Shown: positions 45,901-54,118 of the stretch, piece by piece
Layout: every line of letters starts with the position of its first letter
Numbering within the stretch: the first letter of the stretch is position 1
Assembly: GCA_937958045.1 (NCBI GenBank)
Contig: CALFXL010000041.1
Location: 1 to 55,244 of the forward strand
From: an uncultured Opitutaceae bacterium
Lineage (GTDB): Bacteria; Verrucomicrobiota; Verrucomicrobiia; Opitutales; Opitutaceae
Reading direction: 5' to 3'
DNA length: 55,244 bases
Made by a program: the position numbers and the translations under genes
Notes under the pieces: model-generated
What the model saw: only the letters and a program-made list of their open reading frames with translations
What the model was told of the DNA's origin: nothing
The model's database searches: none

Positions 45901-48900
45901 TCGTGCGGCTGTGGTGCCGTTGCCAAACTGACCATCCCAGTTTTGTCCGACAGCCCAGAGGGTCCCGTCCGTCTTCAGGAGGAGGCAGTGGCCGTCTCCG
46001 GCGGAGATCGCTTTAACGTCTGAGAGGATTTTAACGGGGGTGGTGATGTTGTTGTGAGAGGCACCCAGAATCCCGTAGTTGTTGCTGCCGGTGCCCCAAA
46101 CACTTCCATCGGTTTTGAGATATAGTGTACAATTGCTGACGGTGACGACATCGACGACATCGGTCGCAATTTGGGTGACAGTGGCAACGGTATTGGTGTT
46201 TCCGGTGCCGAGTTGCCCGGATGAGTTCCCGCCGCGGCCCCATAATTTCCCGTCCTCAGTAATATAGAGCGTATGATCCGCTCCCGCTTCGACTGCTTTT
46301 ACCTGCGAGGCAACGAGGATGGGAATCAATATCTGATATTCAGAGCCGTCGGTGATCTGGCGGGAGTAATTGGAGCCTACACCCCACAGGTCTCCGTTGG
46401 TTTTTAAATAAAGTGCGTGGGAGCCGCTGGCGGCGGCCTCGCGTACGTCGTTGATGACGGCAGGCAGGTTGACGTAATAGTAGTTGGTTGTCTGGCGAGT
46501 GAGCGTTCCGAATTTGTCAAGGAACGCGGTCAATCCTCCGCTGGAGATGACGGAGGTGATGTCTTCCGCGACGCGGGCTGGATAGACAGGTTCAAGGATG
46601 GCGTGGTCGCCGAGTTCTCCTTGGGAATTGCGTCCTACACTCCATAGCTCCCGCACGGTAGTGCCGGCGGCCTGTTGTGTGACGGTGTGCCGGAGGCCAC
46701 CGATGAGGATCGTGGCGGTGCGGTTGTGCAAATGAGGGTTTGGTGCAACCGTGATCTCCACGAGATCATCGAAAGCACCTGCGGTTTTAGATACAGCGAT
46801 CCAAGGTGTGCTATTTTCGACCGTCCATTCCGAGGCGGTGCGAATCCGCAATGCGTAAGTGATGCGGTCGGGTCCCACGGTTTTCGCGACAGGGGTGATG
46901 TCCAGCGATTCACCGCTGGCGCGGGTCAGCACCGTGAGGGTGGCCGTGTTGCTGGTGGTCGAGCCGGCGGTGTTGGTGGCGGTAAGCGTGTAGGAGCCGG
47001 CATCGGCGGACGTGATATTATTGAGGTTCAGGTTGGTTCCGTAGCCGGAATAAAGGGCGACGCCGTTCCTTCGCCATTCGTACGTAGGTTCGGGGGAGGC
47101 TTTGACGGTGGCACTGAATGTAACATTGCTGCCCTCGTATGCCCGCACATCGACGGGGTGTGAACTGAAGACGGGCTTGGTCGCCGCGGTCACGGTGAGC
47201 GTCGCCTCGTTGCTGAAGGTGGTGCCGGATATATTGGATGCCCCCAGCTTGTAACGGCCGGAATCAGCAACGGTGAGATTGTATAAATAAAGAGAGCTTG
47301 AGGTACGACCTGTCAGAGCCTCCCCATCTTTGTACCATTGATACGTGACTGGCGTGGGCGAGTCGGACCAGGCATACCAGCTAACAGACTGGCTTTCGAC
47401 GGTGGTGATGTCTGCGAGGACGTTTAATATTTTTGGCAGGGGCGATTTCTCGACGGTGAGGGTGGCGGGGTTGCTGGTGACGGACCCTCCCGCATTCGTG
47501 ACGACGACGGTATAAACGCCGGCATGGGTTTCGGTTGGCTTGTTAATCGTGAGCCTGCCACCGGAGATGTAGTAATCCGCGCCGTCGGCAATATCGACGC
47601 CGTCTTTTTGCCAGCGGAAGGTATGGTTGTAGCTGGTGTACGATGTGCTTACGTAGAGCGAGGCGCTGCCTTGTCCTATGTAGGCCGTGGTGTTTGCCGG
47701 ATGGCTGGTGATGACCGGGGGCGGAGGAAGTTCGACGGATACGGTGGCTTCGTGGGTATAAACAGAGCCACCTCCGTTCGATATTTTAAGGCGGTAACGG
47801 CCGGCATCCGCAGCGCTGGGGTTTGATATGTACAGGTAAAGGGCGTTGATACCGCTGCGATTAGCGGTGGCCTCCAAGGGAGAGCCGTCTTTTTCCCACT
47901 GAAATTTCAGGGTCTCCTGCCCGGTCACGTGGGCATTGAGCGAGAATTGGCTGACTCCGATGTAAACAGTCTGATTCTGCGGGTGACTGGTGACTACGGG
48001 AGGCGGGGGAATATCGATCGTGACGACGGCGGCGTTGCTCAAAGTAGAGCCGCCAGGATTTGTTGCGCGTAGTTGGTAGTTGCCGGCATCCGACTCCACC
48101 AAGTCGGTAATGTACAAGTAAGAGGAGCTGATGCCGCTGATGCGACTCGATGTAACGAGGGGCGCTCCATCTTTGATCCATTCGTAGGTGACAGGGTATA
48201 CGCCTGTGGCATGTGCGGACAGGTTGAGAGTTCCTCCTTTGAAGAAAACCTTTCCTGTCGGATGTGTAGAGACGGTAGGCGGCGGCGGCGCTTCCACGGT
48301 GATGACAGCGGCGTTGCTGGTAGTACTGCCCGCGAAATTCGTCGCGACGAGCGTGTATGAACCCGCATCGATCGATTCAACGCTGTATCGCCAGAGGGTT
48401 GTTGAATTGACGCCATAGTAGCGGCCCGACGGCGACAAGGGGATGCCATCTTTATGCCATTGATAAGTGATCGGCCCCAGCGCGGTCGCGGTGGCGTTTA
48501 GGTTGAGCTGCCCGTTCGGGTTTATCACCAGGGTGGCACTTGTCGGATGTGCGATGAAGGTCGGGGCTGTGGCGGTCTCGCCGACCGTGGCGGATAATTT
48601 ATAGCGGCCGATACTGCCATAATTGGAGTATCCATCCGATAGGGCGCTGCCGCGGCCGGTGCCTTTGACGCGTATATAATACGTGCCGGCATCCAGGTTG
48701 CGTGCGAATGATGCGGAGAGGGCGTTCGCGGGGTTGCTCGATTCTATCAATGTGCCCGCGCTATTATAGAGTTCCAGATGGAGATCGAGGTTTGGGAAAT
48801 TGGTGTCGGGTGATCCATCAAGAAGAAGGGATTTCTTTTGGATGGTGAATTGATACCAGTCTTCGTCCGACGCTGAGGAAATGACGCCCTTCTGGGTGAA

Positions 48901-50277
48901 CGCGCCATCGGTGATGGTGATGGACGTTGCTGTCGCGAGATTCGTCCCTGCTTCGTCGGCTACGTAACCGAAACCGTTTGTCGCATTGGAAATGATCGCG
49001 ACGTCGTCCTCGGTGTTACTGGCGCCGGCATACTCGCCTTTGCTCCATTGCACGACGTTTCCGTAGTAACTGGCGCCCATGATGGGTCCCCAGCGGAATG
49101 GAGAAAGGCCGTGGCCTTCAAAATATTCTTCTTTGGGGGTGGTACGCCCGTCGTGCTTTAATCCCAGCGTATGCCCGACCTCATGGGAGATCGCTTCGGC
49201 GATGGAGTTTTCGCCGTAGTTAAAAACCCAGCAGGGAACTGTTGCGGAGAATGTAGAGCCGGCGCGAGCGAACGAATTGAGATAAGCGACGCCGCCAGCA
49301 CTACCATTGTTATACCAAGCGTTGGTCGGGGTGATGATACAGCGGATACGCTTTCCGACCGGGGCGGCATTATAGCGGCTGACGTCTGTGGTGACGTCGA
49401 TGTTGAAGGGGGCGAAATCCTCGCTCACTCGCTCCCACACAGCGGTGATGCTGTATGTGTCCAGATAAGCCGGGGCGGCGACGATGGTTTTGCCGTCGTT
49501 CCAGTCTGGATCGGTCACGGTCTCGCCGTCGAAATCGAGATAGATGACCGCAGTGGCGGTGGGGCGGCTGCTGAGGATGGGTTGGGCGGCCACCGGTGTT
49601 TGAAAGTCTTGGTCTATCTCCGCGAGTTCGGCTGCCTCGTCAGCAATTGAGGGCCGCGGAAAAGGATCGCAAAGGAGCGCGGAAAGCGCGTTCTCACGAA
49701 GAACGGTCTGGCCAGCGGCAGGAGTGTCCACGGTGTACGCCAGTTTGTTTTCCGGCAGCAGGATGCGGCCTGAGAGAACCAAGCCGGCCAAGGTGAGCGA
49801 GAAGCTTCCGTTCGGGGAATGTTCGAGGGCGCCGGCGACGCGAAGAGTTCCGTTAGGATCGCGCTGGATCAAATGAACCCGGCCCCGCGCGATGTCGCCG
49901 TGCATCAAGGGCAGGTCGAGGGATGCGCCTTCGCGGATGGCCGGAAGTGCGGTCAGCGCCGTCCGGACATCGATCTCCATGGCGGGCGTGACCAGCGCAG
50001 GTTGCCCCGGCCCCCCCAAAGATGCGGCCGCGCTCATGGAGGCCCCCGGTTTCCAGAGTGTGACGGGATGCGCCGAAGTTGCTGGCAGATTGGCTGCGGC
50101 CTCAGCCGGGGGGCGGCTGAGCGGTGTGTCGCCTTCTGGGGCCGGCTGTACGGATGCGGCCGCGACTGGCGACGCCATCCCGGCGCCGTGAGGCTTGGAC
50201 GGGCGCAGCCAATAAAAAGCGGCACCCAGAAGGGCGAAGACGGCGAAGAGAACGACGCAAAGGAATGGACGAGGCAT
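42934..50277 (-). CDS. Giant modular surface metalloprotease (metzincin type) with Ig, BACON, RCC1, IPT and NHL modules and GlyGly-CTERM-like tail
   Basis: The roughly 2447-aa product begins with a membrane or signal segment (FLCVVLFAVFALLGAAFYWL). A propeptide-like region follows, then a zinc protease domain at about 260-440 with HEVGHTLGLKH (His365, Glu366, His369, His375) and a Met-turn-like IMGASYY. Next come a PPC domain (about 440-560), six Ig-like domains (570-1118), a BACON-like domain (1126-1206), about 13 RCC1-type repeats (1210-1860), an IPT/TIG domain (about 1870-1945), a seventh Ig-like domain, and NHL-type repeats (2055-2385). A Pro-Asn and Gly-rich linker leads to a C-terminal hydrophobic segment and Arg-rich end (LWFLGLLMLITALRARSRRD), as in GlyGly-CTERM sorting signals. 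It is probably surface-anchored or released after sorting. The ATG at 50277 is preferred over an upstream start at 50310. Confidence 0.88.
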   Translation of the reverse strand: MPRPFLCVVLFAVFALLGAAFYWLRPSKPHGAGMASPVAAASVQPAPEGDTPLSRPPAEAAANLPATSAHPVTLWKPGASMSAAASLGGPGQPALVTPAMEIDVRTALTALPAIREGASLDLPLMHGDIARGRVHLIQRDPNGTLRVAGALEHSPNGSFSLTLAGLVLSGRILLPENKLAYTVDTPAAGQTVLRENALSALLCDPFPRPSIADEAAELAEIDQDFQTPVAAQPILSSRPTATAVIYLDFDGETVTDPDWNDGKTIVAAPAYLDTYSITAVWERVSEDFAPFNIDVTTDVSRYNAAPVGKRIRCIITPTNAWYNNGSAGGVAYLNSFARAGSTFSATVPCWVFNYGENSIAEAISHEVGHTLGLKHDGRTTPKEEYFEGHGLSPFRWGPIMGASYYGNVVQWSKGEYAGASNTEDDVAIISNATNGFGYVADEAGTNLATATSITITDGAFTQKGVISSASDEDWYQFTIQKKSLLLDGSPDTNFPNLDLHLELYNSAGTLIESSNPANALSASFARNLDAGTYYIRVKGTGRGSALSDGYSNYGSIGRYKLSATVGETATAPTFIAHPTSATLVINPNGQLNLNATATALGPITYQWHKDGIPLSPSGRYYGVNSTTLWRYSVESIDAGSYTLVATNFAGSTTSNAAVITVEAPPPPTVSTHPTGKVFFKGGTLNLSAHATGVYPVTYEWIKDGAPLVTSSRISGISSSYLYITDLVESDAGNYQLRATNPGGSTLSNAAVVTIDIPPPPVVTSHPQNQTVYIGVSQFSLNAHVTGQETLKFQWEKDGSPLEATANRSGINALYLYISNPSAADAGRYRLKISNGGGSVYTHEATVSVELPPPPVITSHPANTTAYIGQGSASLYVSTSYTSYNHTFRWQKDGVDIADGADYYISGGRLTINKPTETHAGVYTVVVTNAGGSVTSNPATLTVEKSPLPKILNVLADITTVESQSVSWYAWSDSPTPVTYQWYKDGEALTGRTSSSLYLYNLTVADSGRYKLGASNISGTTFSNEATLTVTAATKPVFSSHPVDVRAYEGSNVTFSATVKASPEPTYEWRRNGVALYSGYGTNLNLNNITSADAGSYTLTATNTAGSTTSNTATLTVLTRASGESLDITPVAKTVGPDRITYALRIRTASEWTVENSTPWIAVSKTAGAFDDLVEITVAPNPHLHNRTATILIGGLRHTVTQQAAGTTVRELWSVGRNSQGELGDHAILEPVYPARVAEDITSVISSGGLTAFLDKFGTLTRQTTNYYYVNLPAVINDVREAAASGSHALYLKTNGDLWGVGSNYSRQITDGSEYQILIPILVASQVKAVEAGADHTLYITEDGKLWGRGGNSSGQLGTGNTNTVATVTQIATDVVDVVTVSNCTLYLKTDGSVWGTGSNNYGILGASHNNITTPVKILSDVKAISAGDGHCLLLKTDGTLWAVGQNWDGQFGNGTTAARTTPVQIAADVKSMSAGSSCSFFIKNDDTLWAMGSNSGNRLGIGIAGRQLTPVQVLSSVKRVIAGNGHSFFIRTDDSLWVAGNYSGLFGTSSGDQRKRTRPIQVASGVTHLAAATSASLYVTESGHAWGTGSNSDYSLGVLNSALPWSSPIIIQEDVKSAAAAYRFSLLVKNDDTLWYTGYISPRYAQGFIKISDQVTSVAAGDNFIGFIKTDGTLWTQGQNYSGQLGQTTTTYDKPDAAQAATNVAAVSMGYSHTLYLDNAGAVYGMGNNGSRQLTSANTYSHSSPTLVTSEATAIAAGYLHSLWIKSDKTLWGVGNNEAGQLGTGQNESFRDTPVQIASDVLATSGGQGTTYYITSDKTLWAIGQNSYGQLGDGTTDSRKTPVKVAANVEAISAGREHLLFVASGDIRLDAKPPTITAFTPGSGSPGQTITITGTQFIGVTEILFNGIAASAFTANEAGTEIVATIPLDPSLSPGPITVATFDGIAKTTASFTPAWSPRIDNQPSHQTVTNGRDIAFRADASGSPAVNYQWQRSTDNGATWSAIANDSVFSGATSDTLTVIGATSAMSGHRFRYVATNSLGTITSDAFTLTVAPIQFPRPFGLSFDNAGNLYVADGSLHTIQKVDTAAQLTTVTGSPNASGATDGTGASARFNEPKAILAAGGSLYVSDTSNSLIRVVNASGVVTTLAGSRDNRTHQDGTGTNAWFAAPLGLVRDNAGNLYVADSTSHTIRRITSAGVVTTLAGAPGVSGSVDGPGTTARFNEPSGLTLGGDGHLYVADALNHTIRKIVLTPSVTVSTLAGLPETPGDLDGQGLDAGFRTPRGLAADALGNLYVADTGNSAIRKVVLSGANAGLVTTVAGDSMLDGNRDATGLDAWFRQPFDVALDSVNTLYVADTGNSAIRKINLNTRMVTTLTATVPTPAPDPNPNPNPNPNPNPNPNPGGGGTPPPSPPSGGSGGGGGGGGAPSLWFLGLLMLITALRARSRRD
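43075..43131 (-). repeat. Low-complexity tract coding for a Pro-Asn linker
   Basis: Degenerate GG(A/G)TT(T/G/C) hexamers encode alternating Pro and Asn near the C-terminus of the giant protease. A neighbouring GCC/CCG-rich tract (about 43009-43030) codes for poly-Gly. Such tracts can vary in length by slippage. Confidence 0.7.
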
Positions 50278-50600
50278 GGCGGGGCGGATTGGGCGACGCG
50301 CAGCGATCAATCCTGCAACGGCATACTGTGGTGTTTCTTAGGGAAACGTTTAGACCAAAATCCTCCGCCGCAGGTTGGACGCCTGCATCTGTTGAAGCAT
50401 GAAAGCGATTTAGCGATAACTCATCGCGCGAAGAGCGGGCAAGGCGATTCCGTTTCGCCGGAGGCCGGTGACGACGCCTTTAATGAAGCGAGGCCCCTTT
50501 GCGTTTATACAAAGGATCCAAAAGATCCGCCGATTTAATAAACGCATCAGCTTCCCGAACCGGACCGGCGCGCCCGGGTAGGGCGGCCGCTGTGCTGCGG
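50278..50600. other. Intergenic region between the giant protease and DUF3826 genes
   Basis: This 323-base stretch should carry the promoter of the protease gene and the 3' end of the DUF3826-GH95 transcript. I see no convincing promoter boxes, no TTTCA/TGAAA operator, no clear terminator and no gene. A/T content rises around 50490-50545. Confidence 0.4.
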
Positions 50601-51254
50601 TCAGTTTTGTTCCGCCTGTCGGGCGCGCCATGCCTGCGTCGCTTTTTGCAGGTCATAGCCCTCTTTCGAAAGGTAGTTATTAATACGTCCCCGGGCGCGG
50701 TTAAAAATCCGGGATTTTTCTGAAGCGCTGATTCCGCTGATCGCTTCGTCGCGCGCTTCCGTCAGCAATGCACGTACCCGCCGTTTTTGCTCATCGGTAA
50801 TGTCGGGGAGCATCTCTCTATAACTATCATAAATAATGTGGAAGGCGTTGTAGGTGAGTTTGTCTTTTACAACGACGATCTGGCCGGGCGTAAGTTCCTC
50901 CGCGAGGTCTGCGATGAACGCCTCGCGCAGGGGGGCTCGCGTGGCATCAATGGTGGCGATCTCGGCGCGCGCGGCGTCCGTTTTGATCGCGCGCAATGCC
51001 CGCAGGCGCTCCTCATGCCGGCTTTGCCACTCGTTGAGCGAGCGGTAGAACGCGATGATGCGCGCCTTCACCCGCGCGGCGGCATCGGAATCGTCGAGCT
51101 TGAGCGCGGCGAGGATATCCGACGAACGCTGTTCCAGAACCTGCGCGTAAGCGGCTTCCTTGTCCGCGACCGAAGGATCCGCGGCGTTTGCGACGGGCCC
51201 GGAAAGAAGGGCGTAGAAAAGCACGAAAGGGAGGACGCGGAAAACGCTTCTCAT
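50601..51254 (-). CDS. Secreted DUF3826-family protein
   Basis: The 217-aa protein has a signal peptide (MRSVFRVLPFVLFYALLSGPVANA) and a mostly helical, charged body. Segments such as KEAAYAQVLEQRSSDILAAL, ARIIAFYRSLNEWQSRHE and DKLTYNAFHIIYDSYREMLP match what I remember of DUF3826, a family found in polysaccharide-utilisation loci of Bacteroidota and Verrucomicrobiota. Its biochemical role is not known to me. It starts 12 bases after the GH95 stop, so the two are one operon; the partner suggests a role in handling fucosylated or galactosylated plant glycan outside the cytoplasm. Confidence 0.75.
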   Translation of the reverse strand: MRSVFRVLPFVLFYALLSGPVANAADPSVADKEAAYAQVLEQRSSDILAALKLDDSDAAARVKARIIAFYRSLNEWQSRHEERLRALRAIKTDAARAEIATIDATRAPLREAFIADLAEELTPGQIVVVKDKLTYNAFHIIYDSYREMLPDITDEQKRRVRALLTEARDEAISGISASEKSRIFNRARGRINNYLSKEGYDLQKATQAWRARQAEQN

Positions 51255-51266
51255 GATTCGCGTCGA

Positions 51267-53573
51267 TTAACGCGCAGGCTGAAGCTCCTGGTCGAATGTA
51301 TAAATCGCACCGGCCTCAGTTGGGAGGCGTGTCCTGGCGGAACCGGTGCGCAAAATGCAGGGCTGGCCAAGCGTTGAGTGCACGTCGACGCGAACGAGCT
51401 GGCCCGCTTTCCATTCGAGCGAGATTTCGAAGCCGCCGCGTGCGCGCAGCCCGGAGATACGACCGTCCCGCCATGACGCGGGCAGAGCGGGCAGCAGATC
51501 GAGCACCACGGTGCCGTCGTCTTCGCGCACGTGACTTTGCAACAACAGCTCCGCGATGCCGGCGGTGGCGCCGAAGTTGCCATCGATCTGAAACGGCCCG
51601 CACAGATCGAAGAGATTGGGCAGCGTGCGACGCTGAAGCAGCGTGGCGAGCTGCGTGAACGCATAATCGCCGTCGCCCACGCGCGCCCACAGCGGAATGC
51701 GCCAGGCGAAACTCCAGCCCGTCGAGCCGGGCCCCCGCCATGTCAGCAGTTTTTTGGCGGCAGCGAAGAGCACGGGGTCCGCGGGCGTGATGTCGGTGCC
51801 CGGATAAAGCGCCCACAGCGGTGACATGTGGCGGTGATTGTTGTCCGGCACATCGACGTCATCCATCCATTCCTGCAACTGCCCGTGACGTCCGATGAAA
51901 TTTGGCGCGAGGCGATCGAGAGCGTGCGCGACGCGCTTCGCGTAGTCTGTATCCGTTTCCAGGATACGCGCGGCGGCGATGACGGAGCGGAACAATGCGC
52001 GGATGATCTGGTGATCCATCGTCGGTCCGCTGGTGAGCGTGCCTTGTTCGGGAGAGAACGACGGATTGCTCACGAGCCAGCCGGTCTTCGGGTCTTCGAT
52101 GAGATGCTCGAGGAAAAACTCGGCGGATTCCTTCATCGCCGGATAAGCGCGTCGCGCCAGAAACTCACGGTCGCCGGTGTAGAGATAGTGTTCCCACAGA
52201 TGCAGGCAAAGCCACGCGCCACCAGTCGGCCAGACGCCGTCGATGTTGTTCACCGGAGCGGTCGCCCGCCAGAGGTCGGTGTTGTGATGCACGACCCAGC
52301 CGCGCGCACCGTAGTAGGCTTTGGCCGAGCGTCGGCCGCTGACGACGAGATCATCCACCAAATCGAAGAGCGGCACATGGCACTCGCTGAGATTGGTGAG
52401 CTCGGCGGGCCAGTAATTCATCTGAAAATTGATATTGGTGGTGAACTTGCTTTCCCACGGCGGATTGAGTTCGTCGTTCCACACGCCTTGCAGATTGGCG
52501 GGCTGTGACCCAGGCCGGCTGCTCGCGATGAGCAGGTAGCGGCCGTATTGAAAATATAACGACACCAGAGCCGGATCATCCGCGAGTCCGTGGTTTTTCA
52601 AACGACGCTGACGTTCATCCGTCGGGAGCGATGCCGCCGCGGTCGCGCCGAGATCGAACTGCACGCGGCGAAACAATGCGCGATGATCGGCCTGGTGTGC
52701 GGATAACAACTGAGCAAACGATTGGTTCTCCAGAGGCGCCAGCCAGGCCGCGCAGCGCTCCGCGGGATCGGCGGAAATATCTTCGTAGTTCACGAAGCTC
52801 GTCGCCGCGACCAGGACGAGCGTGACGGAGTCGGCGCCGGTGACGCGCAGCGTGGTGTCGTCGCCGCTTTCGATGCGTCCACCTTGAGCCCGCACACGCA
52901 GTCGCGACTCAAAGCGAAGGCCATCGTCGGCGATACGGCCTGCGAGGACGAGAGTGTCGTCGCCGAGGAGCGAGCGTTGTGCGTCGCGATGTTTGCTGTC
53001 GTGGCGGATCGTCACATCGACGCTTCCCGGCCGATCGGCGGAAAGACGCACCACAATCGCGCGTGCCGGATGGCTGGCAAAAACCTCGCGCGTGAACGTC
53101 GTTTCACCGACGCGATAGCGGGTGCGCGCCACGGCATCGTCGAGATTGAGTTCGCGATGATAATCGGTCGCGGCGCCATGGCCGGGGAAGGACAGGCGGA
53201 TGTCTCCAAACGGTTGATACGCTTTTTGCCGGACGGGATCGCCGAGAAAATGCGCCTTGGCGATGGCATGCGCGCTCTGGCTGTCGTTGCGCGCGATCGC
53301 CTCGCGGATGGCCGGGAGATACTGCACGGCATCGGGCCGCGCGTAGTTGTGTGGTTTCCCGGTCCAGAGCGTGTCCTCGTTGTATTGAATCCGTTCGTCC
53401 TCGATGCCCCCGAACACCATTGCGCCCATATGACCGTTGCCGACCGGCAGCGCCTCGGTCCATTTCGCAGCGGGTTGTTGATACCAAAGAACAGGCGGTT
53501 GCGCGGCGAAAGAGACGCTTGCGGCAAGGAACGATAAGGAGCCGAAGAACAGGCGAAGAGGAGGCATGGGCAT
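51267..53573 (-). CDS. Secreted GH95 alpha-L-fucosidase/galactosidase
   Basis: The 768-aa enzyme has a signal peptide (LRLFFGSLSFLAASVSFAAQ) and the full GH95 layout: an N-terminal beta domain with ALPVGNGHMGAMVFGGIEDERIQYNEDTLW-type opening, an (alpha/alpha)6 barrel and a C-terminal beta domain. Conserved catalytic features are the Asn pair in TTNINFQMNYWP (Asn380, Asn382) and Asp664 in FQIDGNFG. SNPSFSPEQG and TMDHQIIRALF form the region that carries the acid in relatives. The family cleaves alpha-1,2-L-fucose or, in pectin-degrading members, alpha-L-galactose as found in rhamnogalacturonan II. Two in-frame ATGs (53573, 53567) are possible. It is divergent from the TonB receptor across a 545-base gap with three palindromic operators. 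Confidence 0.93.
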   Translation of the reverse strand: MPMPPLRLFFGSLSFLAASVSFAAQPPVLWYQQPAAKWTEALPVGNGHMGAMVFGGIEDERIQYNEDTLWTGKPHNYARPDAVQYLPAIREAIARNDSQSAHAIAKAHFLGDPVRQKAYQPFGDIRLSFPGHGAATDYHRELNLDDAVARTRYRVGETTFTREVFASHPARAIVVRLSADRPGSVDVTIRHDSKHRDAQRSLLGDDTLVLAGRIADDGLRFESRLRVRAQGGRIESGDDTTLRVTGADSVTLVLVAATSFVNYEDISADPAERCAAWLAPLENQSFAQLLSAHQADHRALFRRVQFDLGATAAASLPTDERQRRLKNHGLADDPALVSLYFQYGRYLLIASSRPGSQPANLQGVWNDELNPPWESKFTTNINFQMNYWPAELTNLSECHVPLFDLVDDLVVSGRRSAKAYYGARGWVVHHNTDLWRATAPVNNIDGVWPTGGAWLCLHLWEHYLYTGDREFLARRAYPAMKESAEFFLEHLIEDPKTGWLVSNPSFSPEQGTLTSGPTMDHQIIRALFRSVIAAARILETDTDYAKRVAHALDRLAPNFIGRHGQLQEWMDDVDVPDNNHRHMSPLWALYPGTDITPADPVLFAAAKKLLTWRGPGSTGWSFAWRIPLWARVGDGDYAFTQLATLLQRRTLPNLFDLCGPFQIDGNFGATAGIAELLLQSHVREDDGTVVLDLLPALPASWRDGRISGLRARGGFEISLEWKAGQLVRVDVHSTLGQPCILRTGSARTRLPTEAGAIYTFDQELQPAR

Positions 53574-53923
53574 GGATTAGAAAGAGTGAAGATTCAGGCG
53601 GCGCGATTTAGGAGAGGGGGACCTGTATTACGGATGTGCCGCGGAGGCGGCGAACGGGAGAGAAGGGATGGGGTGCGGTGAGGGCTCAGGAGTTAAGTGA
53701 TCGGGCAGGGAGCGGCTTTGAACGTGTGAGGAACACGGTGTGAGTTCGCCTCGCGTCGCGTCGCTGGCAAAGCGGGGGGCATTCACTTCGCGAGAAGCAC
53801 TGGAGCATCACGGCAACAAAGGGAGAGTAATCGGCGGTCAAAGGCATCAGGAAGGGGGCTGGCGGTACCTTGCCTGAAATGAGCTTATGCAATTGTTACG
53901 GTGAAGCAGAGCCGCGCGGAATT

Positions 53924-53939
53924 TATTTCATATGAAATA
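53924..53939. promoter_or_regulatory. Operator site E (TATTTCATATGAAATA)
   Basis: A 16-nt perfect palindrome identical to the core of site D. It lies between the GH95 and TonB receptor genes, 109 bp centre to centre from site F, so looping is possible. The part of the gap from 53574 to 53923 holds no gene or other motif I recognise. Confidence 0.62.
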
Positions 53940-54023
53940 GCGCGCCGGGGCCGCGGCGGGTGGATTTTTCCAGTTGACGAGAGCAATCCTGCGCAATCGG
54001 GCGTCCGGTGCCCACATTACATG

Positions 54024-54052
54024 TTGACAGCGGCGTTTCATGAAACTTTAAG
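54024..54052 (+). promoter_or_regulatory. Predicted promoter of the TonB receptor gene
   Basis: TTGACA (54024-54029) is followed after 17 bases by TTTAAG (54047-54052). Operator F fills the spacer starting 6 nt after the -35 box, the same arrangement as in the symporter promoter. The leader to the ATG at 54119 would be about 60 nt and contains operator G. Confidence 0.55.
54035..54046. promoter_or_regulatory. Operator site F (GTTTCATGAAAC)
   Basis: A 12-nt perfect palindrome in the promoter spacer. Its centre lies about 30.5 bp from site G. Confidence 0.6.
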
Positions 54053-54063
54053 GAGTGCTATCT

Positions 54064-54078
54064 TATTTCATTGAAATA
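54064..54078. promoter_or_regulatory. Operator site G (TATTTCATTGAAATA)
   Basis: A 15-nt palindrome with a single central base; the half sites match those of D and E. It would lie about 5-20 bases downstream of the predicted transcription start. Confidence 0.58.
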
Positions 54079-54118
54079 GGATCCCCCTGTCAGCCCCTCC
54101 CCCCAACCCACCCAAAGC

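Noticed and set aside
53686..53892. 68-codon minus-strand frame between GH95 and the TonB receptor
   Set aside because: No ribosome binding site, no similarity I recognise, and ordinary composition; probably chance.
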